Below are positions 38,138 through 52,433 of a stretch of DNA of 64,000 nucleotides, in pieces. The notes beneath the pieces were generated by a model, which saw only the letters and a program-made list of their open reading frames with translations, did no database searches and was not told where the DNA came from. The position numbers and the translations under genes were made by a program. The DNA is from Typha latifolia (lineage: Eukaryota; Streptophyta; Magnoliopsida; Poales; Typhaceae). How positions within the stretch are numbered: position 1 is the first letter of the stretch; each line of letters begins with the position of its first letter. The stretch lies in assembly GCA_019914945.1 (NCBI GenBank), contig CM034109.1, forward strand, positions 9,044,479 to 9,108,478, read 5' to 3'.

Positions 38138-41100
38138 TCTGAGACCACCTTCAGCGCCACGCTCTTCTTTCGGAATCAAACACTCGAATTAAACCAACGA
38201 AAAAGTAAAAAAGAAAAGGAGAGAAGCGAAACCCAAGAGGATTCTTGAAAAGTATAAGCCTTGGGAACCCAATGAGCTGGGTTTGTTCGATTGCTGCTAT
38301 CTAACTAAGGGGAGGGGAGGGGGTTTTTAAATGGAGGGAAAGAGGGAAGTCCGCATTGGACTTTCTGGAAGACAGGGAAAGTAGAATAGCGCATGTGTTG
38401 ATGACCGGTCAACAACGGTACGCCATAGCCTCGAGGACATCCGTGGAGTTATAATCCAATTGTATCGGTGGAAGTGGAGACCCATTGGTTGGTTCTAAGT
38501 ATACTCCCCATTTCGTCTGTACGACAAAATGAAAGTGTTGATCGTTTCTTGCGTCCGTTAGCGAAAGCCACTTTCTCGGAAGAGTCCTGAGGGGAAAAAA
38601 GGTTGGAGAAACGTTAGGCCGAGATATAGTTGACCCGACTTTTTTTCCGAATACAAAATAACCTGGGGGATTTTTTTACGGTTAATGCACATTTTGTTAT
38701 TATAAATTAAATGTAATTAAATTGTAAAAGCCCTATGATTTGCCTTCAAATCCTTTTTTACATTCTACCGCCCTATGTTTTGAATATTTTTATTTTGCAT
38801 CTTTCCTCAATAAATACATAATTTTTTTCAAGAAGGGTATAATAATTTCCTTTTCTTCTAGAAAAATGAGTTAAGAGTTAGACTTAGACCAAATCTATAT
38901 GGCAGCGAAAATTCTCCGTCGAGGATTGGTCAACTTATGATCTTTTGTCACGGGGTGGTAGAAAAAAGGTTAAAAAAATAGTAGGAAAGTATAAATTAGT
39001 TATCTGGTATGATGACTTTTGTGGATAGAATGATATCGATATGCTTGTCGATTAATTCATGTCATGATATTTTATTTAGGCTCTTAAAATCGCCGCCGGT
39101 CATGATAATTTGGTCCACCTACGAACTTTATTTTATCATATCAGCCCCCCGTATAATTAGTTTATTATAAGGGACTCCCTAGATGTGTCTTTAAGCAAAT
39201 TATCTAGAAAGGGAGATGGTAAATAAGTCAATAATATAGGTGGGCTTTTGAAAAATGCCTATTCTTTTTTTTTTTCTATACGGACCAAAGAGGTGGGAAA
39301 GCTCCTTTATCTTGTTCTCTTTGGAGAATATTGTGCATGTGATTGGTGCGAGAGGAAGCTTCATCGGGAAGTATTTAATTCATAATGACAATAATAACAT
39401 ACAGGGGATTTTATAATTTAATTATTAAGAGTATATATATATATATATATTTATATTCATATAAAATTTATAAAGGACACCCAATGTTTGGCTCAGGAGT
39501 AATAAAAAAAAGGCGAATAGTGCCTCGTGCTGCAATTTAGATCTTATCCTCATATTAAAAAAGCTTCTAATATTAATATATATATATATATATATATAGA
39601 AATCCTTTTCTATATGTATAATATTTACTATAATATATAATAATATTCACAGAGCATTTCTAGATAGATTAAAAATATTGGTCCCCCCCCCCCCAAACAA
39701 AATTCTTGAGAGTCAAATCAGATGCCCAGCTAGATATGGCCATAGTGTGTGAAAGTCCCAAAATACCCCCATCTAGAAGTTAGTTGGCTGCTTCGTTCTA
39801 AATTAATCGAGTCAAAGTTCTCAAAAGGATAGAGCATTCCAATCCAATCCAAAATGTGTTGGCATATCTTGGTCTCTTGGTTTCAATTAATTGCAGGCAT
39901 AGGAGAGAAGCTTCCTTAGTGGAACGAAAACATTGCAATATTTATGTATGTATATATATATATATATATATAATTTCGCCACGTTGAACATCTAGAAAGA
40001 TGCTATGCTTTCAAGTTGACCAATGACTAACCAAGGTGGGTGATCAACAAAGTTCAAATTGCATTCATCCAGAAGACGACTTGGTCCAAATTTGACATAC
40101 CACACGAGTTTTAAGTCTTCAATCGAAGTTTTGTGTCAAAATTGTGAGAGTATTTAATCCCAGTAGCTGATCGAGTGTGGAATGGTTGGAAATTAGAAGT
40201 CTCTGCTTCACTTGATCGAGTTTGTTAAGTTTGTTGCTCGTGAAAATAATATTGTGATCATTATTTTGGCATATTTCACAAGTTACCCTTCGCACCTCTC
40301 TCACTCCTATTGTAGTTGATTTGCATTTGCTTTTGCCATCATAGACTCTATTTTGCTCAACGGTGTTCTTCTGCCTGCAGGCCTTACTGTCATATCGGAT
40401 GATCGAGGCCTCTCTAGATGGGGGACAAGAGTTCGGAACCCGTTTATAGAAGTAGTATGTGCTTGCCGGTGTCCGTGTTTCTATCGATCTCCTAATATTG
40501 TCTAGATACAGGGGTCGTATTTCTTGGTAATCTTTAACTGTTTTATTTTATTTTGTGTTGTTTCATATTTAGGATGTTAAAGGTTTTTTTTTTCTTTAAC
40601 TTATGTTTGTGAGTGATTTTTTATTTTCCTACCTTTGTAGATTCTTAAAGTCATATCTTGAATTATTTGTACCGATGAAACGTGTAGGCTGAGTTGAGAT
40701 TCTTTAATCTCAAGAATTTCTTAGGTTATTCTTTATTTAAATATTATCCGGTGCCCCTGAGCTTAATCCTCCTAATTAAATTATAATGCTCTCTGACGTA
40801 GGTTAAGTGAGAATAGAAATCTCTCATTTTTGCGGAAATATTTCGCTTGTAGGGGACTTTTTTTCGCTTCTCCCCTAAAACTTAGCCAATATTTCTCGGA
40901 AACAAACCTTTCATGTGATACTTCTAGTATTACCAATAAATGGACATTTATTTCCTTCTTTCCTCCTACTCCACCAGTATTTTTGTTTCTAGAAGTGGGT
41001 ATTTTGGTAATTATAGTTTGCATGTTAATAAGTACCACGATGAAATAGTCGAGAATATTTTGTAGGGGGCTAAAAGTCTAAATTTTTAAAAATTACGTTT

Positions 41101-42515
41101 AGAAAATGGTATGCTTTTTTAATAGATTATGAGCAGGTAATATCATCACAAATTTTAGAACACATCTAAATCATATGTATATAGTGCTCGATAAATAAAA
41201 TTTATTAATTATCGACTTTAATATCTACTAGGACGGGTCCACAAGGAAAAAAAAAAGTTGAGCTTATTTTATTATAAAGAAAATACATTAGTTGTAGTTG
41301 AGTGTCAAATATATGACCAATTAAATATGCTATCACTTGGACTCATATACAAATTGTAAAGCGTTATAACAAATTGTCGTAATGGAGTTGAGTTAGTGTT
41401 TCAGTTTGAATTTTCTGACTGCATTCCGCATGTCTGCATGCCTACCAAATCAAAGTACCAAAACTTTATTATTTTTCCAAGAGAATTTATCACTCGCGAC
41501 CAAAGACTTAGATGCATTTCAGATGTCATCCTTAGTCGCAGGCTAAAAGTTTGAATTATTATTCAGGAGCTCGTATTGGTGAGAGCTTGAGAGGTGGAGA
41601 TTTTAAGTCCCAGTTTCTATGTTACTTGTATAAAAAAATTATGAGATGGGTTGGTATTTATTTGAATCCTACTAGCTTCGGATAGAATTTATAGGTTCGA
41701 TTTTTCTGTTGATATTTGATTCATTTTTACTTAAAAGTGTTATACATGAACCCTCTCGAATCTTTCTTATAAGACTTAATTTAATTATCTAAATTATATA
41801 TTATAGAGGGCTAGTCTTTTAAGAAACAAGTTTTTTTTTTCCCCCCTTTTGATCCTATGAAGAAGATTGGGGGTAGAACTCCATTGGTGACTCTTTAATA
41901 AATGCACTCCTTTAGTTTGTATCAAAGATATATAAACGCACAAAACGACGAACGTAATATAATGATAAAGATGGCACTTAATTAAGTTGAATACTATTAT
42001 TCTCCTCTTTGATCAATTCTCTAGTAACAACCTATCAAATTATTATAGACTGGGAATAATGCAATCGTGTGTGTCCAATGAAGAAGATTGGGGGTTTCTC
42101 ACAAGTCTGCATCTTGACCAAAATGTAACGTGACATACCTGACTGGTGTTCAGACAATTCAAATGCACTGCGTTTTGCCGGAAAGTGGCCTGAATTTATT
42201 AGTCCGCAGCTGTCACGAAGAAGAAAAAACCTGTTTAAAGTCCATAGAAAACTCGTCCATTCAGATGTGGAAGTAAATCTCACCTTATATTAGTAGCTAC
42301 ACCTCCAGTACATTTGTAATTGTGTCAAAGTAAATCTCACCTAAAATTCAAATGCAAAAGATACTTTACAAATATCATGGCCTATCTGTATATAAATTAC
42401 AAATTCACTGAACTATTAACTCCCCTAACTGGGACATACTAATAACAACTCTTGTTTCCAGTATATTTGTACTCAAATTCAAGAACGCCGCCGTTTATTG
42501 TTAATATTTTTTTTT
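38138..42515. other. Spacer between the two ABCG genes
   Basis: Upstream region of copy A and downstream region of copy B. It has AT microsatellites at 39432-39450, 39576-39598 and 39951-39972 and a C run at about 39684-39694. The part from about 40850 to 42240 is alignable with sequence upstream of copy B. No gene was seen. Confidence 0.6.
40850..42240. repeat. Duplicated ABCG upstream block, copy A side
   Basis: Patches that match the region upstream of copy B in the same order: cttctcccctaaaac... atatttctcggaaac (40866-40915), agtttgcatgtta (41015-41027), the stretch around 41310-41500 containing gcttggactc-like and cagtttgaattttct, gataaagatggcact (41962-41976), cctatcaaattattatag (42031-42048), and caaatgcactgcgttttgc to cagctgtcacga (42159-42218). 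These are relics of the segment duplication that made the two transporter genes. Confidence 0.7.
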
Positions 42516-45500
42516 TTATCTTCTTTGGAAGTTCAGCATCTTGATTGAAAACCCAAATAGGAAAGCGAAGAGCACAGTAAATGCAACAGTCACCACTGCC
42601 ACCACTCCCAAGAAGCTGTGTTTGAAGCCAAAGTAGCTCCTCACAAAATCAGCTACAGACTCGCCAGTATCAAATGTATCTTCTATGTCTCCAAACTGGG
42701 AAGCAACCAGTCCATATAAGGTCCATGCAACTGGGCATATCCAATAATACCACCTCCACCAAACAGGAATTTTCTGTAGAAAAAAAAAAGGAGATATCTT
42801 TAGAAGAAGAACAAAGTGAGAACAAAGAAAGAACCAAGTGAAGCATCGGTACTCACCGGTCGCGGAATAAGAAAACCAGAGAAAAGGTTCCATATTCCGT
42901 AAAATGCAGAGGAGACTATTGAGGCTATATTGTAGTTGGGTGTCAAGCCTACTGCCATCATTCCATAGTATGTGAAGTATAGTAGGGTGAAGTACATGAA
43001 GAACAAGTACCAGAAGAACTTCGCCACAGTCCATTCAAATCCAATCATTGCATAGACTATCACTCCATATATCACAGCCTGAACCAAGATATATGGAAGC
43101 TCAATTGCAACCTGCAAATGACACATGATGATAAGATCATCGATCTATAAGACTATAGTTATAGACTATTTACTTTCTTTTATCTCTGGAAACAATTAAT
43201 AAAATTAGATAGCAATGGGTCGAAGGCCAGACTGATTACTTGTCCAAATGCGTATGGCAGAGCTGAATACATGCCAGCCGCTCTTTCTCTGTAAAAGACG
43301 GTCCGTTCAACAGCCACAACTGGCTGAACAGATGAACAATTTTGCACCCCTATGAACAGAACTGCAGCATACATAGATCCCATGGCATTGAACAAATCTT
43401 GTCGTTGCTTCCTGCAAAAGGAATTTTAAGAATGCACTTGAATACTTTCTGACCAAAACTGAAGTAATATCTTGGAGAAGGTTCAATACATTTCAGTAAA
43501 GGTTTACCTTTTCGTGCCAAGGTCCCAGAATATAGTTCCGAATAACAATGCTATAATAGTTGTGAAAAAGAACCTCACTGCAGTATATGGAGGATTCCTC
43601 CAATACGACAGGTTTTGCTTCCATAAGCAAGCCATGCATTGTGTGTAGAAAGATTGTGAGTATTGAGTTGGGAAGTAGAGATCACTTGAACCTGGAGGGG
43701 GCATACTTAGTTCCTTTATCAAACTCTTATTCCTCCTGCAATACGATGTGCAGTTATGAATTACTGAAGACTAGCAATCTCTTATGCAGGATAGGAAGGA
43801 TAGGTAGGTTTACTCACTGATATAGTCCAGAGTTCTTATATACTTCGCTGAAATTAACCCCTAGCATCTCTTCCTGTGACAATGTAGTCACTTCCAACAT
43901 CCATGTTGCTGGATTATAGCCATCCTTAACCTTACTGACACCATTAATTGCCTGAGGAAAATAAATAAGAAGTGATTCTTAGTAGTAATTTTGAAAGAAA
44001 CTTACGAAAAAGCGAAATTTTGTGCTTCTTTGTCTTACCTCAAAGTATTCAATCAGTTTGGAAGAATGACGCCCTAATGGACCTACATATATCTCTTCTC
44101 CTCCTCGCTTCATTAAGAATAGCTGTGACCAACAATAGAAGGTATTAAAGGTGTATCCATGAGCTTCTACAAGTGATTTAGCTTCAAAACAAGAGGTGAA
44201 CACCTACAAGCGCAACATCCACTCACCTCATCAAAAGCTTCAAAAATATCAATACTTGGCTGGTGAATAGTGCAAACAACTGTTCTCCCAGTGTTCACAG
44301 TGTTTCTCACAGTCCTCATGACAATTGCTGCAGCCCGTGCATCAAGTCCAGAGGTCGGTTCATCCATGAAAATAATTGAAGGATTAGCAACGAGTTCCAC
44401 CGCAATAGTTAACCTTTTTCGTTGCTCGGTCGATAAACCATTCACTCCAGGCAATCCAACAAGTGCACCACTGAGTGATGTGAGCTCTACAAGCTCCATT
44501 ACCTCTTGAATGAACATCTGTGATCATTATGAAAGATCAGAGAACACTCATCAAATCAGACTGTACATTGATAGTTTTTTGGTACTTATCATACTAACCT
44601 CTCTTGTTTCTTTATTAACCTCATGAGGTAGTCGAAGCCATGCAGAGAATACAAGAGATTCGTGAACTGTCACATGTGGAGAGTGGATATCATTCTGCTC
44701 ACAATATCCTGATATACGAGCAAAAGTTTCTTGGTTTTTTGGATAGCCCGATATGGTAATATTTCCCTCTATATATCCACCTGTTTTTCTCCCGGCCAAC
44801 ACATCCATCAATGTCGTCTTACCTGCTCCACTTACGCCCATCAGAGCTGTAAGCACTCCAGGCCTGAAAGACCCATTGACACCCTTAAGGAGTTCCAATC
44901 GATCTTCTGTCACACCTTGTGCTTTCATTTCCTGCAAGTTCACCAAAGCTCAACAGTTAATTGGACCAAATATGTATATAAGATGGCATTACTCCAAAAA
45001 TAATTTGTCCATCGAAATAAATTACCTGTGGCATGTCAACAGAGTATCTTACATTCTCGAAGGTAAGGGAGAGTGGTACAAATGGAAGGACCATTCCTTT
45101 CTTGCTTGGACTAGAATTCACAACATCGTTTATGGAACTCGATGAACTATTAGTTTTCCTCACCTCAGCAGTGCTTTCTGAATCCATAAAACTTGTGATC
45201 AGATGGGTACACATCAGGAGAACTATCTTTAATGAGAAAAACAAGACGTACTTTTAGAAACAGATCGACTTGACTTCCTTCCTCTAGATGATCCTTCTAA
45301 AACTTCACCTGTTAAATTTGCATGTTTTTCCTTTAATGTCTCTTCCGACATAACTGGTTGAGATTTACCAAATGCTGCAAGCATGGAAACAGTGAACTCA
45401 GCAATATAGTTCTAAACTTCAGAGCTTTCTATTATGATTCGTAAGGCATTCGACTTGTTTACAATAAGTCATTTTTGAGAAGTATACTCACGACTGAGAT

Positions 45501-48500
45501 AGACGAGAGCCAGTGTAAACAGAGCATTAAATAAGAATATGTATCCGATTAGAGCACCAAAGCCAATCCAATACCATTTTGCTTCAGGAAAAACTCCCCG
45601 AGACTTCAATACACTCACTCCTAATGATTCTGTTCCATTTACCTGTGGCAGAACATAAAAAGAAAAATTAGCTAAATCATCTATCAAGCTTTTAATTCTT
45701 TGTCATATACAAAATGTCATATCCTTACTTTACTCCAACTATGCCCCAGAAATTCATTTACTGCAATAGCATTCTGTGCATACATCAGAGGTGAGATCCA
45801 GTAGCCCCATATCCACCACTTCTTCACATCATCTGTTGGGAGAAAAAGACTAGTGAATTGGCGTTATAATAGAAGAAGTAATAGAATGCTCATTGCAGTT
45901 GCAGGTAGCAGGACTTGTCCAAATACATTAGCAGATCTGTTTTCGCAAAGGCAAATCTCATAATTCATAAATAGTAGCAAGTCATTAGTGCATACTTCTA
46001 TCGAGAATAAATCCACCCAGCACCAAAAGAATCAGCAGCGCAAACGAACCAAACGTATTTGCCACGATCATGTCTCTGCCTAGTCCACCGATGAACCGGA
46101 AGAGTGAAGATGCCACCTGATTGACAGCTAGGAGCAGCAGATATTGCTTAAAAAGCCTGTGAACATGATAATATGCTACGGTTTACAAATGGTGGAATTT
46201 TCTCAAAGAAAAAAGGCAAAGAAAGAAAGATACAGAATGGGAAGACAGATTTTATGAAAAGTGACGGTATCAAAATTTTTGTTGTTTCTCACCTGCCTAC
46301 ATTTGGATCAAATCCGATCACATAGTATGTCAAAAACACCCAGACTGCTACTTCCCCAAATGTTATGGGAATCTTCAAAATCCATGATGGCAATGTGTAT
46401 GCCCATGCAGGATAAAACAGAAGATCTCTTTGCTTGAAGAAAACAGGAAGCTTAAAAATTGTCATGGCAAGTTCTGAGAACCCATTAAACATGATTATTA
46501 TTATTGCAAAGAAGAGGGCACCCATATAGATTCCTCCATCTGTTACATTATCACGGTGCATATTTGTACGCATGAAGACAGTCATTGCTATGAATGCCAG
46601 AATGGTGAGCTGCCATAAGAAATTGACAGAAGTTGATACATCGACACTAGCTAATAAAAAATGAGCACATAATAGTGACAAAGATATCTGACCTGAGTTG
46701 CCTTGAAGACATAGACAAATGAGTTCCTCTTCATCAGTAAAATTTCTCTGTCAATGTTAGCTTTCAATAATTCTCTCTTGCCAACACCATATCTCGAAGT
46801 TGTCAGAGCAGCAGGATGGCTCTTGCTCTTATCATAGGGAACAGCAAGTTTATTTCCTATAGCCTGCCCGGTGTGGAACGAACGAAACGTCTCTGAAAAT
46901 TCCCTTACAGGGACATACCTGTAAGGTTCATCGTGGCGTGCCCAATACTGCTGTTGATCTTTTCTTGATGTCACCTTTGAATGTGAACACAGATTCAATA
47001 TCACCATTGAAATAGTGCAATACCAACACAATATCATCATTGAAATAGCGCAATATCAACACCAGAAGATCCAAAAGGGAAGGTTAATATTGGACAAATA
47101 ATAAAGGAAATCCTTGTGATAAGCCTACCTCTTGCAAAAAGTCAGCAACCCCCTTCCTCTCGGGGCATTTGAATCCCATCGACTCGAAGAACTCAAGCAC
47201 ATACTCCCGAGGGCCTTGGTACACAACTTGACCATCGGAGAGAAGAATAATATCATCGAAAAGATCATATGTCTCTGGCGCAGGCTGGAGCAAAGAGATA
47301 AGAGCTGTCCCGTTAAGAATATGAATTGATTGCCTGAGGGAGTTCACTATCTGGAAAGTCGTGGAGCTGTCCAGCCCGGTGGATATCTCATCCATGAATA
47401 GCGCTCTTGCAGGTCCGACAAGCATCTCACCTATATCACGCGAAATTGAAATTGAAGACCCAGATACTCAGATAACAGAAACATAAGATTTCTCAATACA
47501 AAAGGCACTAAGCAAAAGGATGTTGATCTGAAATATCATCTTATCAATTCCTGTACCTGTAGTGACACGCTTCCTTTGCCCACCAGATATACCTCTCAAC
47601 ATTTCATCTCCTACCAATGTGTCAGCACATATTTCTAGTCCTAAGATCTGCCATGAGTATAAAAGAATCAATCATGTTCTCCAAATATCTTCAATCAAAA
47701 TTAGCGTACCAGTTGGTTGCATAATGTACCTTCAATATATAATCTGTGACTACATTTGCTTCCTGTCCTCCCATTGCAGATGCCTAGAGGAATGAAATGA
47801 AGGAAAGTTTAGACATCAATAGACTGTGATCTTGACGAGATAGGTACAAAAGATGGATTTCTAGTTTAGAATTTGCATAGCACCTTCATGAAGACATCAA
47901 TGTCAGGGTCTGGCTTGATATTTGCCGCCTTCTCCCTTCTTGACAACTCAGTAAGCATTTCTGCATGTCATAGCAAATCATGTATCATTGAGCATTCAAT
48001 CAGATTTTGCAACAATTTGCACTTAAATAGCATAATCGACGGGCAAGGCTTACCGTAACGAGTACCAACACCCTGGCACCTAGCAGAGAAAGCTAAGGTT
48101 TCCCTCACTGTCATCTCCCCTATATGGAGATCATATTGACTGATATATGCAGCTGTTCTCTGAGCAACAAACTCGTCCATTCCGTGACCGTTATAGGTCA
48201 CAGTGCCCGAAAACTGTATATTTTTCCACAAAAAAAAAAAAAAAAAAACTCCCTTAGCATCAAAATTCTATATGCAAACTAGAAAAAGTTGATACCGATA
48301 AGTGGAAACTGCAACCTTCAGATCAGAGTCTAGCTTTCCAGCCAGGGCCAACAACAATGTGGTCTTCCCCGATCCTGGTGGCCCTAGTAGCAAAGTCATC
48401 CTAAAAGTAGCAATTATAATAGAATCAAACACAATTCATCAAACTGGTTAAGAAAAATTTCCAACAAGCAGTTAGCTCATCATTACCTGCGGGGCTTGAT

Positions 48501-49188
48501 GATTCCACTGACGTCGTGAAGGATTGGCATTGGTCTCTTCCTGCTCGGTAATATATGGAGAACATTTGCAAGGGCCTTGTTCAAGCAAATAAGGCAGATT
48601 AATACCCAAAATTTTATTTCCTTCTTTCTTTCTTTTTAATTGCGTACTGAATTTTTGCTCTTATGACTACCTCGAGAGTATTAGTAAACGAATTAAGAAC
48701 AGTGGGCAATCCCCTGTTCCCTACGTATGTATCCGCTCCGATGCTAAGATGCTCAAAACGCACTTCGATCGTAGGCAAGTCGATTCCAACCCTACCAAAA
48801 AGACCAAAACATATAGAAATACATCCAAATTCTACCCAAAAAAAAAAGGTTAAAAAGGATCCAACTTTTACCGATCAATCCGGTCCTTCATCTTCAACAA
48901 GAACCTCTCGTTATCCTCGTCGGCCACCAGCACCAATCTCTCGATCAACGCCTGCTTCTCCCCGAACCCGAGCTTCTCCACATCCACCTCCTTCTGCTCC
49001 CCCTGGGCCATGGTAAGTATCCCTCGCCTCACCCTATCATACGTGGGCAGTTTCTCCAGCGCGGCCCACGTCAATGCCTCCTCGTCGTCCTCGTCCCTGG
49101 ACGACCTCGAGAACACATCGTCTCCTCTTCTCCAGATGGAGCTATCCCTCCTCATGCTGCCGATCCTATGTATCTCGCCGGAATCCAT
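42516..49188 (-). CDS. Full-size ABCG (PDR) transporter, copy B
   Basis: Tandem paralogue of the gene at 31512-38137, same strand, head to tail. Exons: 48872-49188, 48671-48791, 48487-48575, 48316-48400, 48054-48213, 47884-47960, 47730-47783, 47557-47647, 47129-47430, 46693-46974, 46293-46609, 45996-46156, 45729-45832, 45492-45642, 45252-45374, 45026-45177, 44599-44931, 44227-44517, 44039-44122, 43818-43951, 43508-43735, 43240-43411, 42857-43111, 42516-42773. They join in frame to 1446 residues. All intron positions match copy A. Lengths differ only in exons 7 (+1 codon), 14 (-2), 15 (+5) and 16 (+2); exons 14-16 cover the end of TMD1 and the linker before NBD2, the usual variable part. All Walker, signature and C-terminal (MLNFQRR) motifs are present. 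Starts [10 protein letters not shown], typical of PDRs. No disabling change seen. Confidence 0.95.
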
Positions 49189-49659
49189 CTCGGCGTTCGA
49201 CGAAATGCCGCAGAGGGGCTTAGCTTGAAGCAAGTGAGAGGGAGAGGGAGGGAGAGGAGGGGGTATAAATAATTAATTAGATGGGCCAAGCTTTTGGGTG
49301 GTAGTAAAGAGGAAAGGAAGACATTAAACAAATCGGAAATTAGACTAAATTGAGTTTAGTTTTTAGTCAAGAGTCTAATGGAGACATCTTGCTCACCAAG
49401 CAAGTTACTCTTGTACCTGACCGTTAGCTGTCCATCTGAATACTTCCTAACTTCCAACTCATTTTTATGATATTTTATCATTCCACCCCCTCAAAACTAC
49501 GCCATCTCCGACGGTGAAGATAAAGTTGAATGAGTGTTTTTAACATATTAAATAAAAATAAAACATAAGGTGTTTTTAATAAATTTTCCTTCCAACGGCT
49601 TTTCTTCCGGACGGAAACCTCCTCCCTCTGCTCTGTGGCGGGTGGGGGGGGGGGTGCAC

Positions 49660-51765
49660 ATTTTTCACTTCTCCCCCACAACTCTCACCATATTTCTCGG
49701 AAACGAATCCTTTCGTGCAGTAGTACTCCGGATAAGGGCAAAAGCGTAATTAACAAATAGGCGGTATTATATTTGTTTCTCGACGTGGGTACTTTCGTGA
49801 TCACAGTTTGCATGTCAAATTGGGATGTTTAATTGCACAATAATTGCTATGGTTTTAGTTATTATTACAGATAAATAAGTCTGAGAATAAATACTTTTGA
49901 AATTTGAATTAAATTTTTAGGGAGAAAAAATAAAACGTTGTCTTGGCAATTGATCGAGCAATTAATGCTCTGATAAGTACTAATCAGTGGATGGTTAATT
50001 ATTTTCAAACTTTGGGAATGGGAGAAGTTGGTTTTAGTTGGGCAGAGATAATGAATGGACAAAAGAAGATAATATCAATAGCAGGGTCATTTATGGCATC
50101 TCATAAATAAATAATAATAATTTATATATATATATATATATCAAGAGCGGATAAGCTAAGCTAAACTATTGAGCTAATCTGATACTAAGATATGAGCTAT
50201 AATGGTCTCAATCATGCGCATATTATACTTTAATAGGAAAATTTGCTAAATATCAACATGAGTAGCATTAGACCACGTAACGGAATAAAAAAAGGTCATG
50301 AGGTTGTTAAGATGATTCTCAATATTAGAACATTATAAAGCATCTTGACCTTCTAGAATCTAGGGAGTAATAAATATAGGAGAAATATGTACATGAACCT
50401 CTGTTTCTTTAATGAAATTATTGTTTATACTTTACATCTTTATTATTTATACTGAATATATACAGAAAATATTATACTGTTAGATATGTTAGTTAAAATT
50501 AATTAAACATCTAAATTAAATTAAATATAATAAGAAGATAATAAAAATATCCTCAGCCAAGTTATAATTACCCAACGTATACTAATTTAACTAACTCAAA
50601 TAAACTCGACCAACTAAACTCGACCAACTCAGCTCAACTAAACACAACCTATACTAAAGACATTTTAGTTGTTTAAAAGTAAAATATCTCTAATTAAAGG
50701 AGTATTTTTACTATGTTAGTTCATATCCAACTCATAATATTTTTTACAAATATTTATTAAATCTTACGGTTCAATATGTAAATAGTAAAAATATAGGGCG
50801 TAAATTGTAAATCATAATTATTGCGTAAATTGTAAATCATAATTATTGGATGTACCTTCGCATTACCGACGTCTTAATACATCAGACGTGGCATTATTAT
50901 TGCGTATTATTAGTGACAATCATTTACACAGTTGAATACCGATCATATCACCAAATTAAATATACTTTCTCTTGGACTCGTATATAAGTAATGACACGTC
51001 TTGTCTTTGATCACTACAACGAATTTCTACAGTGGAGTTTAATTAGTGCTTCAGTTTGAATTTTCTAACTGCATTATTCGGTGGAATAATATCCCCCCAA
51101 ATCCGCATGTATACTAATCAAACTATCAAAACTTTACTATATTTTTAAGAGAATTTAACGTACGTGACGTTATAGTTGATATTTAGTGGATCTTTGATAT
51201 ATATGCATGCATGGTTTAAATCTGTCGTGGATGAGTTAATCTAATTAACTAAGCTATATATCAACAAGGCGTGGCTAACCCTTTTGTCTAAACTATGATT
51301 AATCTTTGAGCTTATGATCCATTAACAACCATCAAGAAATAAGATTTGTTATTTTTCTCGTCTTCCTTTTGTTACCCAGAAAAGATGGAACTCAAATAGT
51401 ATACGAGTCTCTTTTTAACTTACTGAGCTATCTCTTTTAATTGTGAAGAGAGAATATTTAGACTGATAAAGATGGCACTAATTACTTACCTATCAAATTA
51501 TTATAGTCATGCATTCTTGTCTGTCCAACGAAGAAGACAACTCAAATGCACTACGTTTTGCGTGAAAGTGGCCTGCATTTTTTTTATTATCCGCATCTGT
51601 CACGAGGTAGAAGAAGAAGGATTAAATAAAGAAATAAATAAAAGGAAGAAAGTTTTGGAGTCCATAGAAAATTTTTTGAACTCTGGCTCTTCTACAGCTT
51701 AGGCAACTCAAATGTATTACGTTTACTTAGTCAGCAGCTGTCACGAGGAAGAGAAAGGAATTCTA
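49660..51765. repeat. Duplicated ABCG upstream block, copy B side
   Basis: Collinear counterpart of 40850-42240: cacttctcccccacaactc... atatttctcggaaac (49666-49705), cagtttgcatgtca (49805-49818), the stretch around 50935-51165 with ctcttggactcg and cagtttgaattttct, gataaagatggcact (51466-51480), cctatcaaattattatag (51490-51507), and caaatgcactacgttttgc to ctgtcacgagg (51543-51607). The last piece recurs in weaker form at about 51706-51755. Confidence 0.7.
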
Positions 51766-52433
51766 AACAGGCACAGGCACAAGCACAGTCACAGGATTTT
51801 TGGATAGATAGTTGTAGGTGTTGACTACTTTACATTTAGATGTGGAGGTGCTGCTGCTTTGGTTGTTTTCTTGACTAGTATTGTGGAGCTAGAATATTCT
51901 CTATTGGTAGATCGACAAGAAGAAACTGTTTCACAAGAAATCTCTTTAGTAGATCCACAACGAGACAGTGTTTTCTAAGAAAATTAATGCTGCGTGAGCT
52001 TTAAGGTAATGTTTCATTTTCAATGTTAAATATCAGCACATCAACATAATTGTAAGTGTTTTTATTTTTTGTTTTGACCTCCTTGAGTACTAGAAATCTG
52101 GTAGAATTCCAACAGTTAGTTATCTATTTATTTTTTTTGTTAAGAAAAATTTGTGAAGAATATATTTACCTCTTAGTTCATAGAAAGAAAGAGAAAGATG
52201 TTGAGGATAAGATGATCGTTTTATTTTTATTGTTTTTTTTTAATCTACGGATAGAGCTATGTATAAATAAATGGTGGGGTCTATGTGTCACGGACTTAGA
52301 CTCTCAATCTTCTAGCAAGGTCGGACCAGCCTTCCTCCCTCAAATGTAGTAAGTAGTAGGATAAAAGATCGACAGATACAATTATACAAGACACACTCTT
52401 CTGTTGATATAAAGATGTCAACTCACTTACAAT

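Noticed and set aside
40366..40520. Possible retroelement fragment in the ABCG spacer
   Set aside because: The wording looks repeat-like, but no terminal repeats, primer site or reverse-transcriptase frame could be seen.
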